A stretch of 59,348 nucleotides of DNA from positions 1-59,348 of the forward strand of contig CADCEQ010000028.1 of NCBI GenBank assembly GCA_902800435.1. The letters run 5' to 3'. The notes below the pieces were generated by a model. That model did no database searches and had not been told where the DNA came from. It was given only the letters and a program-made list of their open reading frames with translations. The position numbers were made by a program, and so were the translations under genes. Shown here in pieces: positions 36,803-46,218 of the stretch (the stretch's first letter is position 1; each line of letters begins with the position of its first letter). Source of the stretch: an uncultured Prevotellaceae bacterium. Its GTDB lineage: Bacteria; Bacteroidota; Bacteroidia; Bacteroidales; Bacteroidaceae.

Positions 36803-39800
36803 ATGAAGTACAAACTTTTACGATTCTCCCTGATGTGCATCTTGGCGATGCTGGGGGGAGTTTTAACTCCTTTGTGGGCCGACACCACCGGAACCATCAC
36901 GTTTGGTAGCAACGCTGTCAAGATCAATTCGGCTACTGTTACAGGCGATGATGATTTGGGGAACGCCTGGACTATTACCACAGCGGGCACTACGTCCTTC
37001 ACAGCGAATACTGCCTATTATCAGGTTGGATCAAGTAGCAAGCCTGCTAGAAGCATTATCTTTACGACCACGCTGCCTAACAGTGTAACCGTTACGTCCT
37101 TCAGTGCCAAGTTCGGCGGCTTCAGCGGTACGGACGGTACGGTATCTCTTAAAGTAGGTGATACACAGGTGGGCACAGGAAGTCTCAATGCAGCGAATGA
37201 CATAACAGTAACTTCTAACATCAGTGGGACGGGCACCGTTCTCACAGTTAGTGTCACTGGTATCTCGAAAGGCGTCAAGTGTTATAACATAAGCTACACT
37301 TATACAGACCCGCGCACAGCTACGACATTGACATTGGGCGACCACGACGAAACGGTCATTGTCGAAAAATCTGTTGACTTGCCGACGGCAACGGTGACAG
37401 CGGGCGGAACGCCCGTTAGCGGGGCAGTCGTTACTTGGAGCAGTTCATACGAGTCCGTAGCCGAGATAGATGGCCAAAAGATAAATGCCAAAAAGGTTGG
37501 TGAAACCACCATTACAGCTACATACGCTGGTAATGACACCTATGACTCAAGTGTAGCCACTTATGTGCTGACCGTCGAGGAATCTTCAGAAATAGCCAAT
37601 CCCTATACATATACTTTCGAGGCAAAGAAGTTCGAAGAGAGCGGACAGACGGTGAAACTGAAAGCTGTTAACTGGACGGTAACCACTGATGGCGGTTACT
37701 GGGGTTATGACGTGACAAAAGGCCAGCAGTTTGGTAGTGGCAGCAGCCCCGCCAAGACACTAACGCTGACAACCTCAGACATTCCAGGAACCATTACTGG
37801 CGTGAAGATCAACACCAGTGGAGCCAGTAGCATTGTTGGTACTGTCGGTGTGACTGTCGGCGAGACGGCTTTGCTTTGTGATGAGCAGCCAACTGCATCT
37901 TTGACGAGCACCGCCACCGAATACGAGTTCATTGGTTCAGCCTCTGGCGACATCACTATTAGCTATGCGCAGACATCTTCGAAGGCTCTCTACATCAAGT
38001 CGATAGAAGTAACGTATAGCATTGCCGAGGAGCCAGCCGGCTTCCGCGACATCAAGGCAGACCTGACCAGTACTGCTCTTATTCCTGAAGGAGCTGCCCA
38101 GTGGATGGATGTATCGACAGGCATCTCTGTTGGTGCCGACGGGACGTTGAGCCGTGTAGACAAGACAGATGGCGGCATTGCGTTTAATGGCAAGTGGCAC
38201 GGTACACAGTATGGTTGGGCTGGCTTCACAGCTACTGTTCCTGTTGATGGTTGTGTAAAGATTTCCTATGGCAACAGTAATTATGGAAGTGAGGTAACGG
38301 TCACTGACGATAAGGGCGTCGCCGTTGCTACTCTTAACAATAAAGCAGCCAATACTTGGTCTGCCTCTAATCCTGATTTGGTGACAGTAGCTTACTATCG
38401 TACCAATTCGCCTACGACGCTGAACTTCAGTCAGTGCGATTATGTGGGATACTTTGCCGTTGAGGCCATCGATGAGGCCGACCTGCCCGAGGAGGTCATT
38501 GAGTATAGCCTGAAATATGTTGCCGGTGAAGGCGCAGGTCAATTGCCCGATACCAAGAAATACGCAAAGGACACTGAGATAACACTGCCCGCCAATACCA
38601 CGCTCTACAAAGAAGGTTACACCTTCATAGGCTGGAACGACGGCACTAAGACATATAGTGCTGGCGCCAAGCTGAAAATGACTTCCGACGTGACGCTGAC
38701 TGCACAGTATGCCCAGAATACGGTCAGCCTCAGCGACCGTACCGAACCTGTCACCTTAACGTGGCAATTTGGAGTAAGTAACGGAACTGGTATCCTGAAC
38801 AAACAAGGCGGTACGAACATCCTTGTTACTCAGGCCACTATCGGCGAAGCCATTATTGATGTGAAAATGGACATCGACGCTACGAACGGCAAGATTAATA
38901 ATGTAGGTCGTAGCGACGAATGGGCACAGTGTAACGATGGTACGAAACTGACAATTCCGTCCTATAAGGGCGTTGTTGTATCGTTCAATTCATATAATGA
39001 TGGTACAGGAACAACAATCGGCGGTTTGACGCCTACAGATAAGTCAGCTACCTATGACGGTTCGGAGGAAACCCTCGACATCTTATGTAATGGTATGGGT
39101 TACATAGCCAGTGTCACCGCTGTCTACCCCGTGCCTGAACAAGATGAACCTACAGAGGGTGAGGTCATCTACTCTTGGACATCAGACGAAGAGATTGGCG
39201 GAGAGGTTGTGGCCAGCGACGGGCAGAGTGTTGGTTATTCTAACCCACCTTATAATACTATCCGTCTGAATGGCTCTGCCGACTTTAGCGGGGCTACCGT
39301 AACGGTTACCTTCGAAAAGCCATTGAAGGCTGGTGATGAGATTGCTGTCACAGGTTACCGTAATAAGGATGCAACAGGCAAGACATCTGGATTCAAGGCG
39401 AAGTTTGAGAAAGGTGAAAGCACTGTAGCCAGTCAGACCGGACTCGAGTTTAACAACATCAATGCCGCTGTGGCTGAATCCGATGAGTATGGTGAGCCTA
39501 ACACCTGTACGTTCACTGTTCCTGCCGATGCTGATGGTAGCTTGACTATGACCATGACTCGCTCGCACACATCAACAAATCTTTTCATCACGAAGCTCGT
39601 CATCACCGGCAAGGAGCGTGAGGAAGGTGGCGAAGAGCCAGTGGTGGAATACCCAATCCTCTATACATGGGACTTCACCGACGCTAACAGTGCTTGCACG
39701 TTGGAAGGCGGCGGACAGGGCACAACTTATAGCTATCCTTCTGACAAGGATCCCAATGTGACGCTTGAGGTCGATGCCACCAATGGAAAGTTCAATCCTC

Positions 39801-42800
39801 GTGGCACTGACGTGCAGGTAAATGCCTCGACAATCATCAACGTGCCGGTACAAGCAGAAGGCGATGTTATCACAATCTACAACTATCGAGACGGTAGTAA
39901 CGGCGTGACTTATACTATCGGTACTGAGGAGAAAACTGCAAACAATGTCACCTACGAGTACACTGTCAGCAAGATGGAGGCTCAGGCCGGCTTTGTCACC
40001 ATTACAGTGACGGGCAGTGGATATATGGACAAGTTTACAGTTTTACAGAATGAGCCGGAGAGCGAGGGCTATAACAATGCAGACTTTGCCATAGAGTGGC
40101 CGATGGTTGTTGAAGGAAACTCTGACTTAACTGCATATACTTCAGAACCAGTTTCAGCTGTTTCTGTAGCTTCATTCGACTATACACCAAGTGATGCGAC
40201 TGTTAATGTTGAGGCTCGTAGCAAAGATCCTGATAATGGATTGAAATTTGTAACCTTCAAGGGAGCCAACTTTAAAGCGCATTGGTTTGTGAAGCCTGCC
40301 GCTGGATTGACATTTACGCCGACACAGATTAAATTGTTTGTCCAGCGTTTCGGAACCAACAAGAAGGATGGTGTCGTCGTTACAGCTAAGGTAGGCGACG
40401 AGGGAACTATTCAGACTTTAGGGACTTATACAGCCCGCCGTGCTAATTGGGACGATAGTCAAGAGGTAACACAGTGGGGTAGTGCTCTCAGCAACCTTGT
40501 CAATGAGGTTGTAATTGACTTGACTGAGGCTCAGCAGACTGCTCTTGCCTCTGGCGAGGGTCTTCACCTCTATGCAACAACTGGTCTGGATGCTGGTAAA
40601 TCTGGTGGCTTTGCCGACTGTCGTATATATGGCAAGTTAAACGGTACTGCTGCCACAGTTAACAAGTATACACTCGCAACCGCTGTAGCTCCCGCTGATG
40701 GTGGCTTGGTAAGTGCTTACCCCGCTGCCGACGAGTACGAGGAAGGCACCGAGGTAACGATCACTGCCACCGAGAACTTTGGCTATGACTTTGTCAACTG
40801 GACCAATGGCAATGGTGAGGAGGTTTCGACCGAGGCCAAGTTCAAGTACACCGTGAATGGCAACGAGACCCTCACTGCCAACTTCAAGGCCGTTGAGACT
40901 TACGAGCTGGCACTGACCGTCGATGGTACCAATGACTATATGGTAACTATCGATCCTGCGCCAACAATGGTGGATGGCAAGATGATGTACGAGGCTGGTA
41001 CAGCCGTGCAACTGACGGCCAATAGCTATGAAGGCCTTGTGACGTTCAACAACTGGAGCGACGGCGAGACAGGCTCGTCGAAGCTGATCAGTATGACTGC
41101 CGATACGGAGTTGACAGCCGTTTACTCGCAGGCCGACATCATTGCCGGTTGGGACTTCTACAAGAAGGGCAACGAAGGTCGTATAGCTGACTTCGCTTCC
41201 GAGATGAATACAACGTCAGCTTTGAGTCTGGTGAATACCGAGTCAGGTGACGCCAAGGGTTGGCTCGACAAGAGCACCGAGGCTGCCGGTGGTTATGAAA
41301 GCTTCAAGGGTGCTGCCGTGAACTGGACTGTAGGTGACAACGATGGCGATGTAGGCCACTACCACTGGCAGACGAAGGTGAATGCTAAGGACTTCACTGA
41401 CATCAACGTGCAGTTCCAGATGCTGTATAACTACAATGCCTACCAGACTTACAACGCCGAGTACTCCCTCGACGGCGAGGAGTGGACAAAGTTCGGCAGC
41501 ATCACTATGACTGGTACCAAATCTCCAGTTTCGTTCAATGAGACTCTGCCTGATGATTGTAATAACCTGGAGAATCTCTTCATCCGTATGGTTGCCGACA
41601 AGAACTCCAAAGTTGATGGCAGCAGTTCCAAGAACGACGGCAACACCCTTGCCATGTTCTTCATCACGGGTACACAGGCTCTCGTTGACGACGGTAAGGC
41701 TCCCGAGCTTGTATCGACCGTTCCTGCCGCCGAAGCTGATGGTGTTTCGGCTAATGGCAAGATTGTGCTGACCTTCAATGAGAAGGTGAAGGTGGTAGAC
41801 GGTGCCCAGGGAATGTTGGGCGTGTTTAAGGACGACATACCGGTGTGGAATGTTGAACCCATTGTCAGCGGCAAGACCATTTCGTTCGAGTACAAGGGCT
41901 TGGAGTATTACTCCATATACGCCTTTATGATGCCAAGCGGCACCGTGACCGACCTCAGTGGCAATGCCCTAGAAGAGGACATTATGTTCAGGTTCGTCAC
42001 AATGGAACGCCCGACTATCGAGAAGGGACTCTACGATAAGGTTGTTGAGGATACTGAAGGACTGTTGGCCGCCATCAACGAGGCCAACAGCCGCAGCGAT
42101 CAGAACACGCGCTATCGCATCTTCCTGAAGAATGGTACGTACACACTGCCGCTGAGCACCACTGCGACCATTAGTAGCGATGACGGCAACACCTATCCCA
42201 GCCCCATCACAAATATTTCGGGTTCCAACATCTCGTTCATCGGTGAGAGTCAGGACGGTGTGATTATCACCAACACCATCGACAATAGTAAGGAGTATGC
42301 AGGACAGTTTGGCACTACCAACGTTTATGACGGCATCAGTAAGAGCGACGTGTTGCAGATTCAGTCTTCTGTCATTGGCACCTACTTCCAGGACCTGACG
42401 GTAAAGAGTAGTATGAATGACGCTCGTGGCCGCAACATTGCCGTCCAGGATAAGGGTAAGTACACCATCTACAAGAACACCTTGCTCTATGGTTATCAGG
42501 ACACTTGGACCTCGAACAACGACAACGGCTACTACTACTTCGAAGGTGGTAAGGTGCGCGGACGTACCGACTTCCTCTGCGGTAAGGGTGATGCCTTCTT
42601 CAATGGCGTTGACATCCAGGTTTGTATGGCTACGGGCGGTTATATCGCCGTGCCGTCGAAGAGCATCAAGTATGGCTATGTGTTCAAGGGCTGTAATATC
42701 CTTTGCGAGAGTAGCGACCTGAACGGTAAGTATACGCTGGGTCGTCCGTGGGGCGATGGTACGCCTGTAGCTCTCTGGATAGATACCAAGATGCAGTATG

Positions 42801-43780
42801 CACCTTCGACAATTGGCTGGAGCGAGATGAGCAACGGCTGGCCGAAGCAGTTTGCCGAGTGGAACTCGACCCTCACCACCGGCACTACTGTTGACCTCAG
42901 CGGTCGTAAAACCACCTTCGGTGACGGCCACGCTAACGTGCCCGTACTCACAGCAGAAGAGGCCCTTGAGGCTGGCAATCTGCACAATATGTTCGGCGAT
43001 TGGGATCCCACGCTTGCTACTGAGCAGGCTCCTATCCCTGCCATCGTGAAGGTGGAAGACAACACCCTGAAGTGGACTAGCAGTGACTACGCTTTGCTCT
43101 GGGCTATCGTGAAGGACGGTGCTGTGATTGACTTCACCACCGAACCGAGCTACGAATTGACTGAGAGCGGCACTTACGCCGTTCGCGCCGCCAACGAGAT
43201 GGGCGGTCTGAGCGAGGCTTCCGAGAGCGTTGTGGCTACCGTTACTGAAGTTGTGAAGGTCACTCTGAACGCTTCTGGTTATGCAACGCTGGCTTCCGAC
43301 AAGGCTCTCGACTTCTCGGCTATAGAAGGTCTGACAGCTTATATCGTTAAGGAGCAGACGGCAGACAAGGCCATCCTGACATCAGTGACCGCCACTCCCG
43401 CTGAAACCGGTCTCGTGCTGAAGGGCGAAGCTGGTGCAGAGTTCACCATTCCCGTAGCTACAAGTGCAACCTCCATCGAGGGTAATCTGCTTGTGGCTGC
43501 TGTGACCGCCACAGCTGTTGATACCAAGAGCGTCTACGTGCTCGACGGCGATAAGTTCAAGGTGTTCACAGGAACCGAGATTCCCGCCGGAAAGGCCTAT
43601 CTGCCTAAGTCTGGCGTCGGTGCCCGCCTATTAGAGTTCGTCTTCGGCGATGCTACCGCTATCGGCTCTGTCAACGTTGACGTTAACGTTAATCAGATTT
43701 ACGACCTGCAGGGCCGCCGCGTGAAGACTCCTTCGAAGGGCGTCTATGTGGTTGACGGAAAGAAAGTAATCATCAAGTAA
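36803..43780 (+). CDS. Giant multi-domain CE8 pectin methylesterase with C-terminal sorting-type tail
   Basis: The 2325-residue protein has a signal peptide ending LTPLWA. Visible modules are a Big_2-type Ig domain at about 180-255, InlB B-repeats at about 566-640 (YTFIGWNDG...LTAQY) and 1287-1365 (YDFVNWTNGNGEE...LTANF), two related beta modules (LTWQFGVSNG near 650 and YTWDFTDAN near 955), an SbsA-type Ig domain at about 1633-1735, and the pectinesterase beta-helix at about 1738-2072. CE8 catalytic motifs are present: GYQDT, GRTDFLCGKGDAFF and LGRPWGD. The enzyme removes methyl esters from homogalacturonan, which prepares it for GH28. The tail (IYDLQGRRVKTPSKGVYVVDGKK) is of the same type as on PL11. 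GC content is visibly lower than in the neighbouring genes. Confidence 0.9.
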   Translation: MKYKLLRFSLMCILAMLGGVLTPLWADTTGTITFGSNAVKINSATVTGDDDLGNAWTITTAGTTSFTANTAYYQVGSSSKPARSIIFTTTLPNSVTVTSFSAKFGGFSGTDGTVSLKVGDTQVGTGSLNAANDITVTSNISGTGTVLTVSVTGISKGVKCYNISYTYTDPRTATTLTLGDHDETVIVEKSVDLPTATVTAGGTPVSGAVVTWSSSYESVAEIDGQKINAKKVGETTITATYAGNDTYDSSVATYVLTVEESSEIANPYTYTFEAKKFEESGQTVKLKAVNWTVTTDGGYWGYDVTKGQQFGSGSSPAKTLTLTTSDIPGTITGVKINTSGASSIVGTVGVTVGETALLCDEQPTASLTSTATEYEFIGSASGDITISYAQTSSKALYIKSIEVTYSIAEEPAGFRDIKADLTSTALIPEGAAQWMDVSTGISVGADGTLSRVDKTDGGIAFNGKWHGTQYGWAGFTATVPVDGCVKISYGNSNYGSEVTVTDDKGVAVATLNNKAANTWSASNPDLVTVAYYRTNSPTTLNFSQCDYVGYFAVEAIDEADLPEEVIEYSLKYVAGEGAGQLPDTKKYAKDTEITLPANTTLYKEGYTFIGWNDGTKTYSAGAKLKMTSDVTLTAQYAQNTVSLSDRTEPVTLTWQFGVSNGTGILNKQGGTNILVTQATIGEAIIDVKMDIDATNGKINNVGRSDEWAQCNDGTKLTIPSYKGVVVSFNSYNDGTGTTIGGLTPTDKSATYDGSEETLDILCNGMGYIASVTAVYPVPEQDEPTEGEVIYSWTSDEEIGGEVVASDGQSVGYSNPPYNTIRLNGSADFSGATVTVTFEKPLKAGDEIAVTGYRNKDATGKTSGFKAKFEKGESTVASQTGLEFNNINAAVAESDEYGEPNTCTFTVPADADGSLTMTMTRSHTSTNLFITKLVITGKEREEGGEEPVVEYPILYTWDFTDANSACTLEGGGQGTTYSYPSDKDPNVTLEVDATNGKFNPRGTDVQVNASTIINVPVQAEGDVITIYNYRDGSNGVTYTIGTEEKTANNVTYEYTVSKMEAQAGFVTITVTGSGYMDKFTVLQNEPESEGYNNADFAIEWPMVVEGNSDLTAYTSEPVSAVSVASFDYTPSDATVNVEARSKDPDNGLKFVTFKGANFKAHWFVKPAAGLTFTPTQIKLFVQRFGTNKKDGVVVTAKVGDEGTIQTLGTYTARRANWDDSQEVTQWGSALSNLVNEVVIDLTEAQQTALASGEGLHLYATTGLDAGKSGGFADCRIYGKLNGTAATVNKYTLATAVAPADGGLVSAYPAADEYEEGTEVTITATENFGYDFVNWTNGNGEEVSTEAKFKYTVNGNETLTANFKAVETYELALTVDGTNDYMVTIDPAPTMVDGKMMYEAGTAVQLTANSYEGLVTFNNWSDGETGSSKLISMTADTELTAVYSQADIIAGWDFYKKGNEGRIADFASEMNTTSALSLVNTESGDAKGWLDKSTEAAGGYESFKGAAVNWTVGDNDGDVGHYHWQTKVNAKDFTDINVQFQMLYNYNAYQTYNAEYSLDGEEWTKFGSITMTGTKSPVSFNETLPDDCNNLENLFIRMVADKNSKVDGSSSKNDGNTLAMFFITGTQALVDDGKAPELVSTVPAAEADGVSANGKIVLTFNEKVKVVDGAQGMLGVFKDDIPVWNVEPIVSGKTISFEYKGLEYYSIYAFMMPSGTVTDLSGNALEEDIMFRFVTMERPTIEKGLYDKVVEDTEGLLAAINEANSRSDQNTRYRIFLKNGTYTLPLSTTATISSDDGNTYPSPITNISGSNISFIGESQDGVIITNTIDNSKEYAGQFGTTNVYDGISKSDVLQIQSSVIGTYFQDLTVKSSMNDARGRNIAVQDKGKYTIYKNTLLYGYQDTWTSNNDNGYYYFEGGKVRGRTDFLCGKGDAFFNGVDIQVCMATGGYIAVPSKSIKYGYVFKGCNILCESSDLNGKYTLGRPWGDGTPVALWIDTKMQYAPSTIGWSEMSNGWPKQFAEWNSTLTTGTTVDLSGRKTTFGDGHANVPVLTAEEALEAGNLHNMFGDWDPTLATEQAPIPAIVKVEDNTLKWTSSDYALLWAIVKDGAVIDFTTEPSYELTESGTYAVRAANEMGGLSEASESVVATVTEVVKVTLNASGYATLASDKALDFSAIEGLTAYIVKEQTADKAILTSVTATPAETGLVLKGEAGAEFTIPVATSATSIEGNLLVAAVTATAVDTKSVYVLDGDKFKVFTGTEIPAGKAYLPKSGVGARLLEFVFGDATAIGSVNVDVNVNQIYDLQGRRVKTPSKGVYVVDGKKVIIK

Positions 43781-43799
43781 ACGAAAGGAGGACATACTT

Positions 43800-43952
43800 A
43801 TGAAGAAAGAATATGAAAGTCCGGCTATTGAGCTGATCGATGTGGAACTCATCGATATGCTGGCCACGTCTGACACCATAGAAATTAGCGAAGATGAGAC
43901 TACAAACGTGGATTCTCGCCAGTTGCTCATCTTTAGCCTGACAGATGACTAA
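43800..43952 (+). CDS. Small acidic 50-residue peptide
   Basis: The frame starts MKKEYESPAIELIDVELIDMLATSD and is rich in Asp and Glu, with the end QLLIFSLTDD. It resembles the short Bacteroidales peptides of the form MKKxYxxPxIExIxxExxxxLAxS, whose function is not known to me. It lies 19 bp after the CE8 gene and its stop codon directly abuts the GH28 start (TAAATG). An AGGAGG, about 10 nt before the ATG, is a strong Shine-Dalgarno sequence, which is unusual in this window and supports real translation. Confidence 0.75.
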   Translation: MKKEYESPAIELIDVELIDMLATSDTIEISEDETTNVDSRQLLIFSLTDD

Positions 43953-45449
43953 ATGAAAAGAATCGCATTCATCCTATTGACCTTGGCCGCAACACTCACC
44001 GTTGCGGCCAATGGTGTTTACAATGTGCGCGACTTCGGCGCAAAGGGCGATGGGCGAACGCTTGACTCGCCTGCCATCAACGCCGCTATTGAACAGGCTG
44101 TGAAGGACGGCGGCGGACAGGTGCTGCTGCCCGCAGGCACTTACCTTAGCGGAAGTATCCGCCTGAAGTCGAACATCGACCTGCACCTCTTGGCCGGAGC
44201 AAAGATTCTCGCCGTCAACCCCAAAAAGTTTCCCCCTAAGGGGGGGACGGAAGGGGGGCTCTACGATGAGTCTGAGCCTTTCAACTTCCCCGAGTATCAG
44301 GACGGTGGCCACACCTACTTCCACAACTCGCTCATCTGGGCCGAAGGGCAGACGAACGTCTCCATTACCGGCCATGGGATGATTGACGGCGAGGGCCTGA
44401 CGAAGAAGGACACCGAGAAGGCCGGCCAGGTGCAGGGCGGCAGCATCGGCACCGGCGACAAGGCCATCGCCCTGAAGCTCTGCCGACAGGTCACCATCCG
44501 CGACATCACCATCTATCGCGGCGGCCACTTCGCCATCATCATGACGGGCTGTGATCTGTCGACCATCGACAACGTCACCATCGACACCAACCGCGACGGC
44601 TTCGACATCGACTGCTGCAAGTACATGACCATCACCAACTGCCGTATCAACACGCCCAGCGACGATGCCCTCGTGCTGAAGTCGAGCTATGCACTGAAGC
44701 GGCCCGTCATCACCGAGCACATCGCCGTCACGAACTGCAATATCACGGGCTATAAGTGCGGCACGCTGCTCGACGGCACCTACGTCCCTGAACCCGTCGG
44801 CTGGGTGTGCGGCCGCTTCAAGCTGGGTACCGAGTCGAACGGCGGCTACCGCAACATCTCGCTGACCAACAGCACCTTCGCCTACTCGTCGGGTCTCGCC
44901 TTCGAGGAGGTCGACCAGGGTCGCATGGAGAACATCGTCGTGTCGAACATCACGATGTCGCACGTCCACCACTATCCCATCTACATCACCACGGGCTGCC
45001 GCAACCGCGGCCCTAAGGAGGTGACGCGCCTCTCGTCGGCCCGCGACATCCAGATCTCGAACCTCATTGCCGACGACTGCGATTCGCTCTGCAGCATCAT
45101 CGTCACGGGCATGAAGGGCGAGCCCATTCGCAACGTCTGGCTCAACAACATCCGCCTCTACTTCAAGGGCGGCGGCACGAAGGACTTGGTGAACAAGGAC
45201 TACCGTGAGCAGGGTACCAACTACCCTGAGCCGAAGTTTGCAGGCTGGACGCCCGCCTACGGTCTCTATGCCCGCCACGTTGAGGGCCTGCATGTCGACG
45301 ACGTCACCTTCCGCTATGAGCGGCCCGACTTCCGCCCGGCCGTCGTGCTCGACGACGTGCGCGACTGCACCCTCCGCAACATCGATGCGCCGACAGAGCC
45401 CGGCATCGACCAAATCGTTCAATTCCGTTCAAGCAATGTTACGAAATAA
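43953..45449 (+). CDS. Secreted GH28 polygalacturonase
   Basis: The 498-residue protein has a signal peptide (MKRIAFILLTLAATLTVAA) and a right-handed parallel beta-helix. GH28 marks are YNVRDFGAKGDG at the start, RDGFDIDCC and PSDDALVLKS for the catalytic Asp residues, and a basic RFKLGTES segment. The enzyme hydrolyses galacturonide links in homogalacturonan or RG-I after demethylation. A G/C-rich palindrome (44232-44252) is inserted in frame near residues 93-103 and encodes FPPKGGTEGGL. Its stop codon lies 14 bp inside the following gene, so the two are coupled. Confidence 0.92.
   Translation: MKRIAFILLTLAATLTVAANGVYNVRDFGAKGDGRTLDSPAINAAIEQAVKDGGGQVLLPAGTYLSGSIRLKSNIDLHLLAGAKILAVNPKKFPPKGGTEGGLYDESEPFNFPEYQDGGHTYFHNSLIWAEGQTNVSITGHGMIDGEGLTKKDTEKAGQVQGGSIGTGDKAIALKLCRQVTIRDITIYRGGHFAIIMTGCDLSTIDNVTIDTNRDGFDIDCCKYMTITNCRINTPSDDALVLKSSYALKRPVITEHIAVTNCNITGYKCGTLLDGTYVPEPVGWVCGRFKLGTESNGGYRNISLTNSTFAYSSGLAFEEVDQGRMENIVVSNITMSHVHHYPIYITTGCRNRGPKEVTRLSSARDIQISNLIADDCDSLCSIIVTGMKGEPIRNVWLNNIRLYFKGGGTKDLVNKDYREQGTNYPEPKFAGWTPAYGLYARHVEGLHVDDVTFRYERPDFRPAVVLDDVRDCTLRNIDAPTEPGIDQIVQFRSSNVTK
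44231..44258. repeat. GC-rich palindrome in frame inside the GH28 gene
   Basis: TCCCCCTAAGGGGGGG is followed by ACGGAAGGGGGG. It resembles the elements at 1-340 and at 33862-33895 and is in frame. Confidence 0.8.
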
Positions 45450-46137
45450 GCATCTTAGAATTCTGACCGTCGTGCTTGCGCTCGCTGCCTTCACGCCAGT
45501 GATGGGCCAGCGCAGCCAGGTGCTGCTCGAGACCACCGAGGGCAACATCCTGCTGACGCTCTACGACGACACGCCCCGCCATCGCGACAACTTCTTGCGG
45601 CTGGCCGATGAGCACTTCTACGACTCGCTGCTGTTCCACCGCGTCATCAAGAACTTTATGATTCAGGCGGGCGACCCCACCAGTCGTCACGCTGAGCCAG
45701 GTGCTTCGCTTGGTGAGGCCGACAATGGCTATACCATTGAGCCAGAGCTGTTTGCCGACGACGGCCGCCTGCTGCACCACCATCTGCGCGGCGCCTTGGC
45801 AATGGCCCGCGAGGGCGACGACGTGAACCCTCAGCGCCGTTCCAGCGGCTGCCATTTCTACATCGTCTGGGGGAAGACTTTTTCAAGTAGCGACCTGAAG
45901 CAGATTGGCGAGCGCCTCGACACGATGACGCAGCATCGCGTCGTGATGACGCCCGAGCTCATGGACCTCTATCGCAAGAACGCCGGCACGCCCCACTTGG
46001 ACGGCCAGTACACCGTGTTTGGCGAGGTCACCGAGGGCCTCGATGTCGTCAAGCGCATCCAGCAGTCCTTCACCGACGACGCTGACCGGCCTGTCGACGA
46101 CGTCCGCATCCTGCGTGCCCGACGGGTCAGCCGATGA
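45436..46137 (+). CDS. Cyclophilin-type peptidyl-prolyl isomerase, exported
   Basis: The 233-residue protein starts with a signal peptide (LRILTVVLALAAFTPVMGQ). The cyclophilin domain shows YDDTPRHRDNFLRLADEHFYDSLLFHRVIKNFMIQAGDP, GALAMAR, SSGCHFYIVWG and the late TVFGEVTEGLDVV. It probably helps folding of proteins in the periplasm. The ATG at 45436 overlaps the end of the GH28 gene; a longer frame upstream exists but overlaps GH28 by 240 bp in another frame and is rejected. It is likely a housekeeping gene carried along at the end of the pectin operon. Confidence 0.9.
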   Translation: MLRNKHLRILTVVLALAAFTPVMGQRSQVLLETTEGNILLTLYDDTPRHRDNFLRLADEHFYDSLLFHRVIKNFMIQAGDPTSRHAEPGASLGEADNGYTIEPELFADDGRLLHHHLRGALAMAREGDDVNPQRRSSGCHFYIVWGKTFSSSDLKQIGERLDTMTQHRVVMTPELMDLYRKNAGTPHLDGQYTVFGEVTEGLDVVKRIQQSFTDDADRPVDDVRILRARRVSR

Positions 46138-46157
46138 CACGTCTTCACAACAATTTT

Positions 46158-46184
46158 CTCCGCAAGCCTTGCGGAGATTTTTGT
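46158..46184 (+). terminator. Terminator after the isomerase gene
   Basis: CTCCGCAAG (46158-46166) and CTTGCGGAG (46168-46176) form a perfect inverted repeat followed by ATTTTTG. The T run overlaps the -33 element of the next promoter. Confidence 0.8.
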
Positions 46185-46209
46185 TTCTCGGAAATCTTTC
46201 GTAACTTTG
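46181..46209 (+). promoter_or_regulatory. Promoter of the winged-helix/FtsZ-family operon
   Basis: TTG at 46181-46183, 18 nt, then TAACTTTG at 46202-46209. The ATG at 46219 would leave a leader of only a few nucleotides. Confidence 0.65.
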
Positions 46210-46218
46210 CAAACTGAA

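Noticed and set aside
45205..45435. N-terminal extension of the cyclophilin gene
   Set aside because: It overlaps the GH28 gene for more than 200 bp in another frame and shows shadow composition. The signal peptide begins at 45436.
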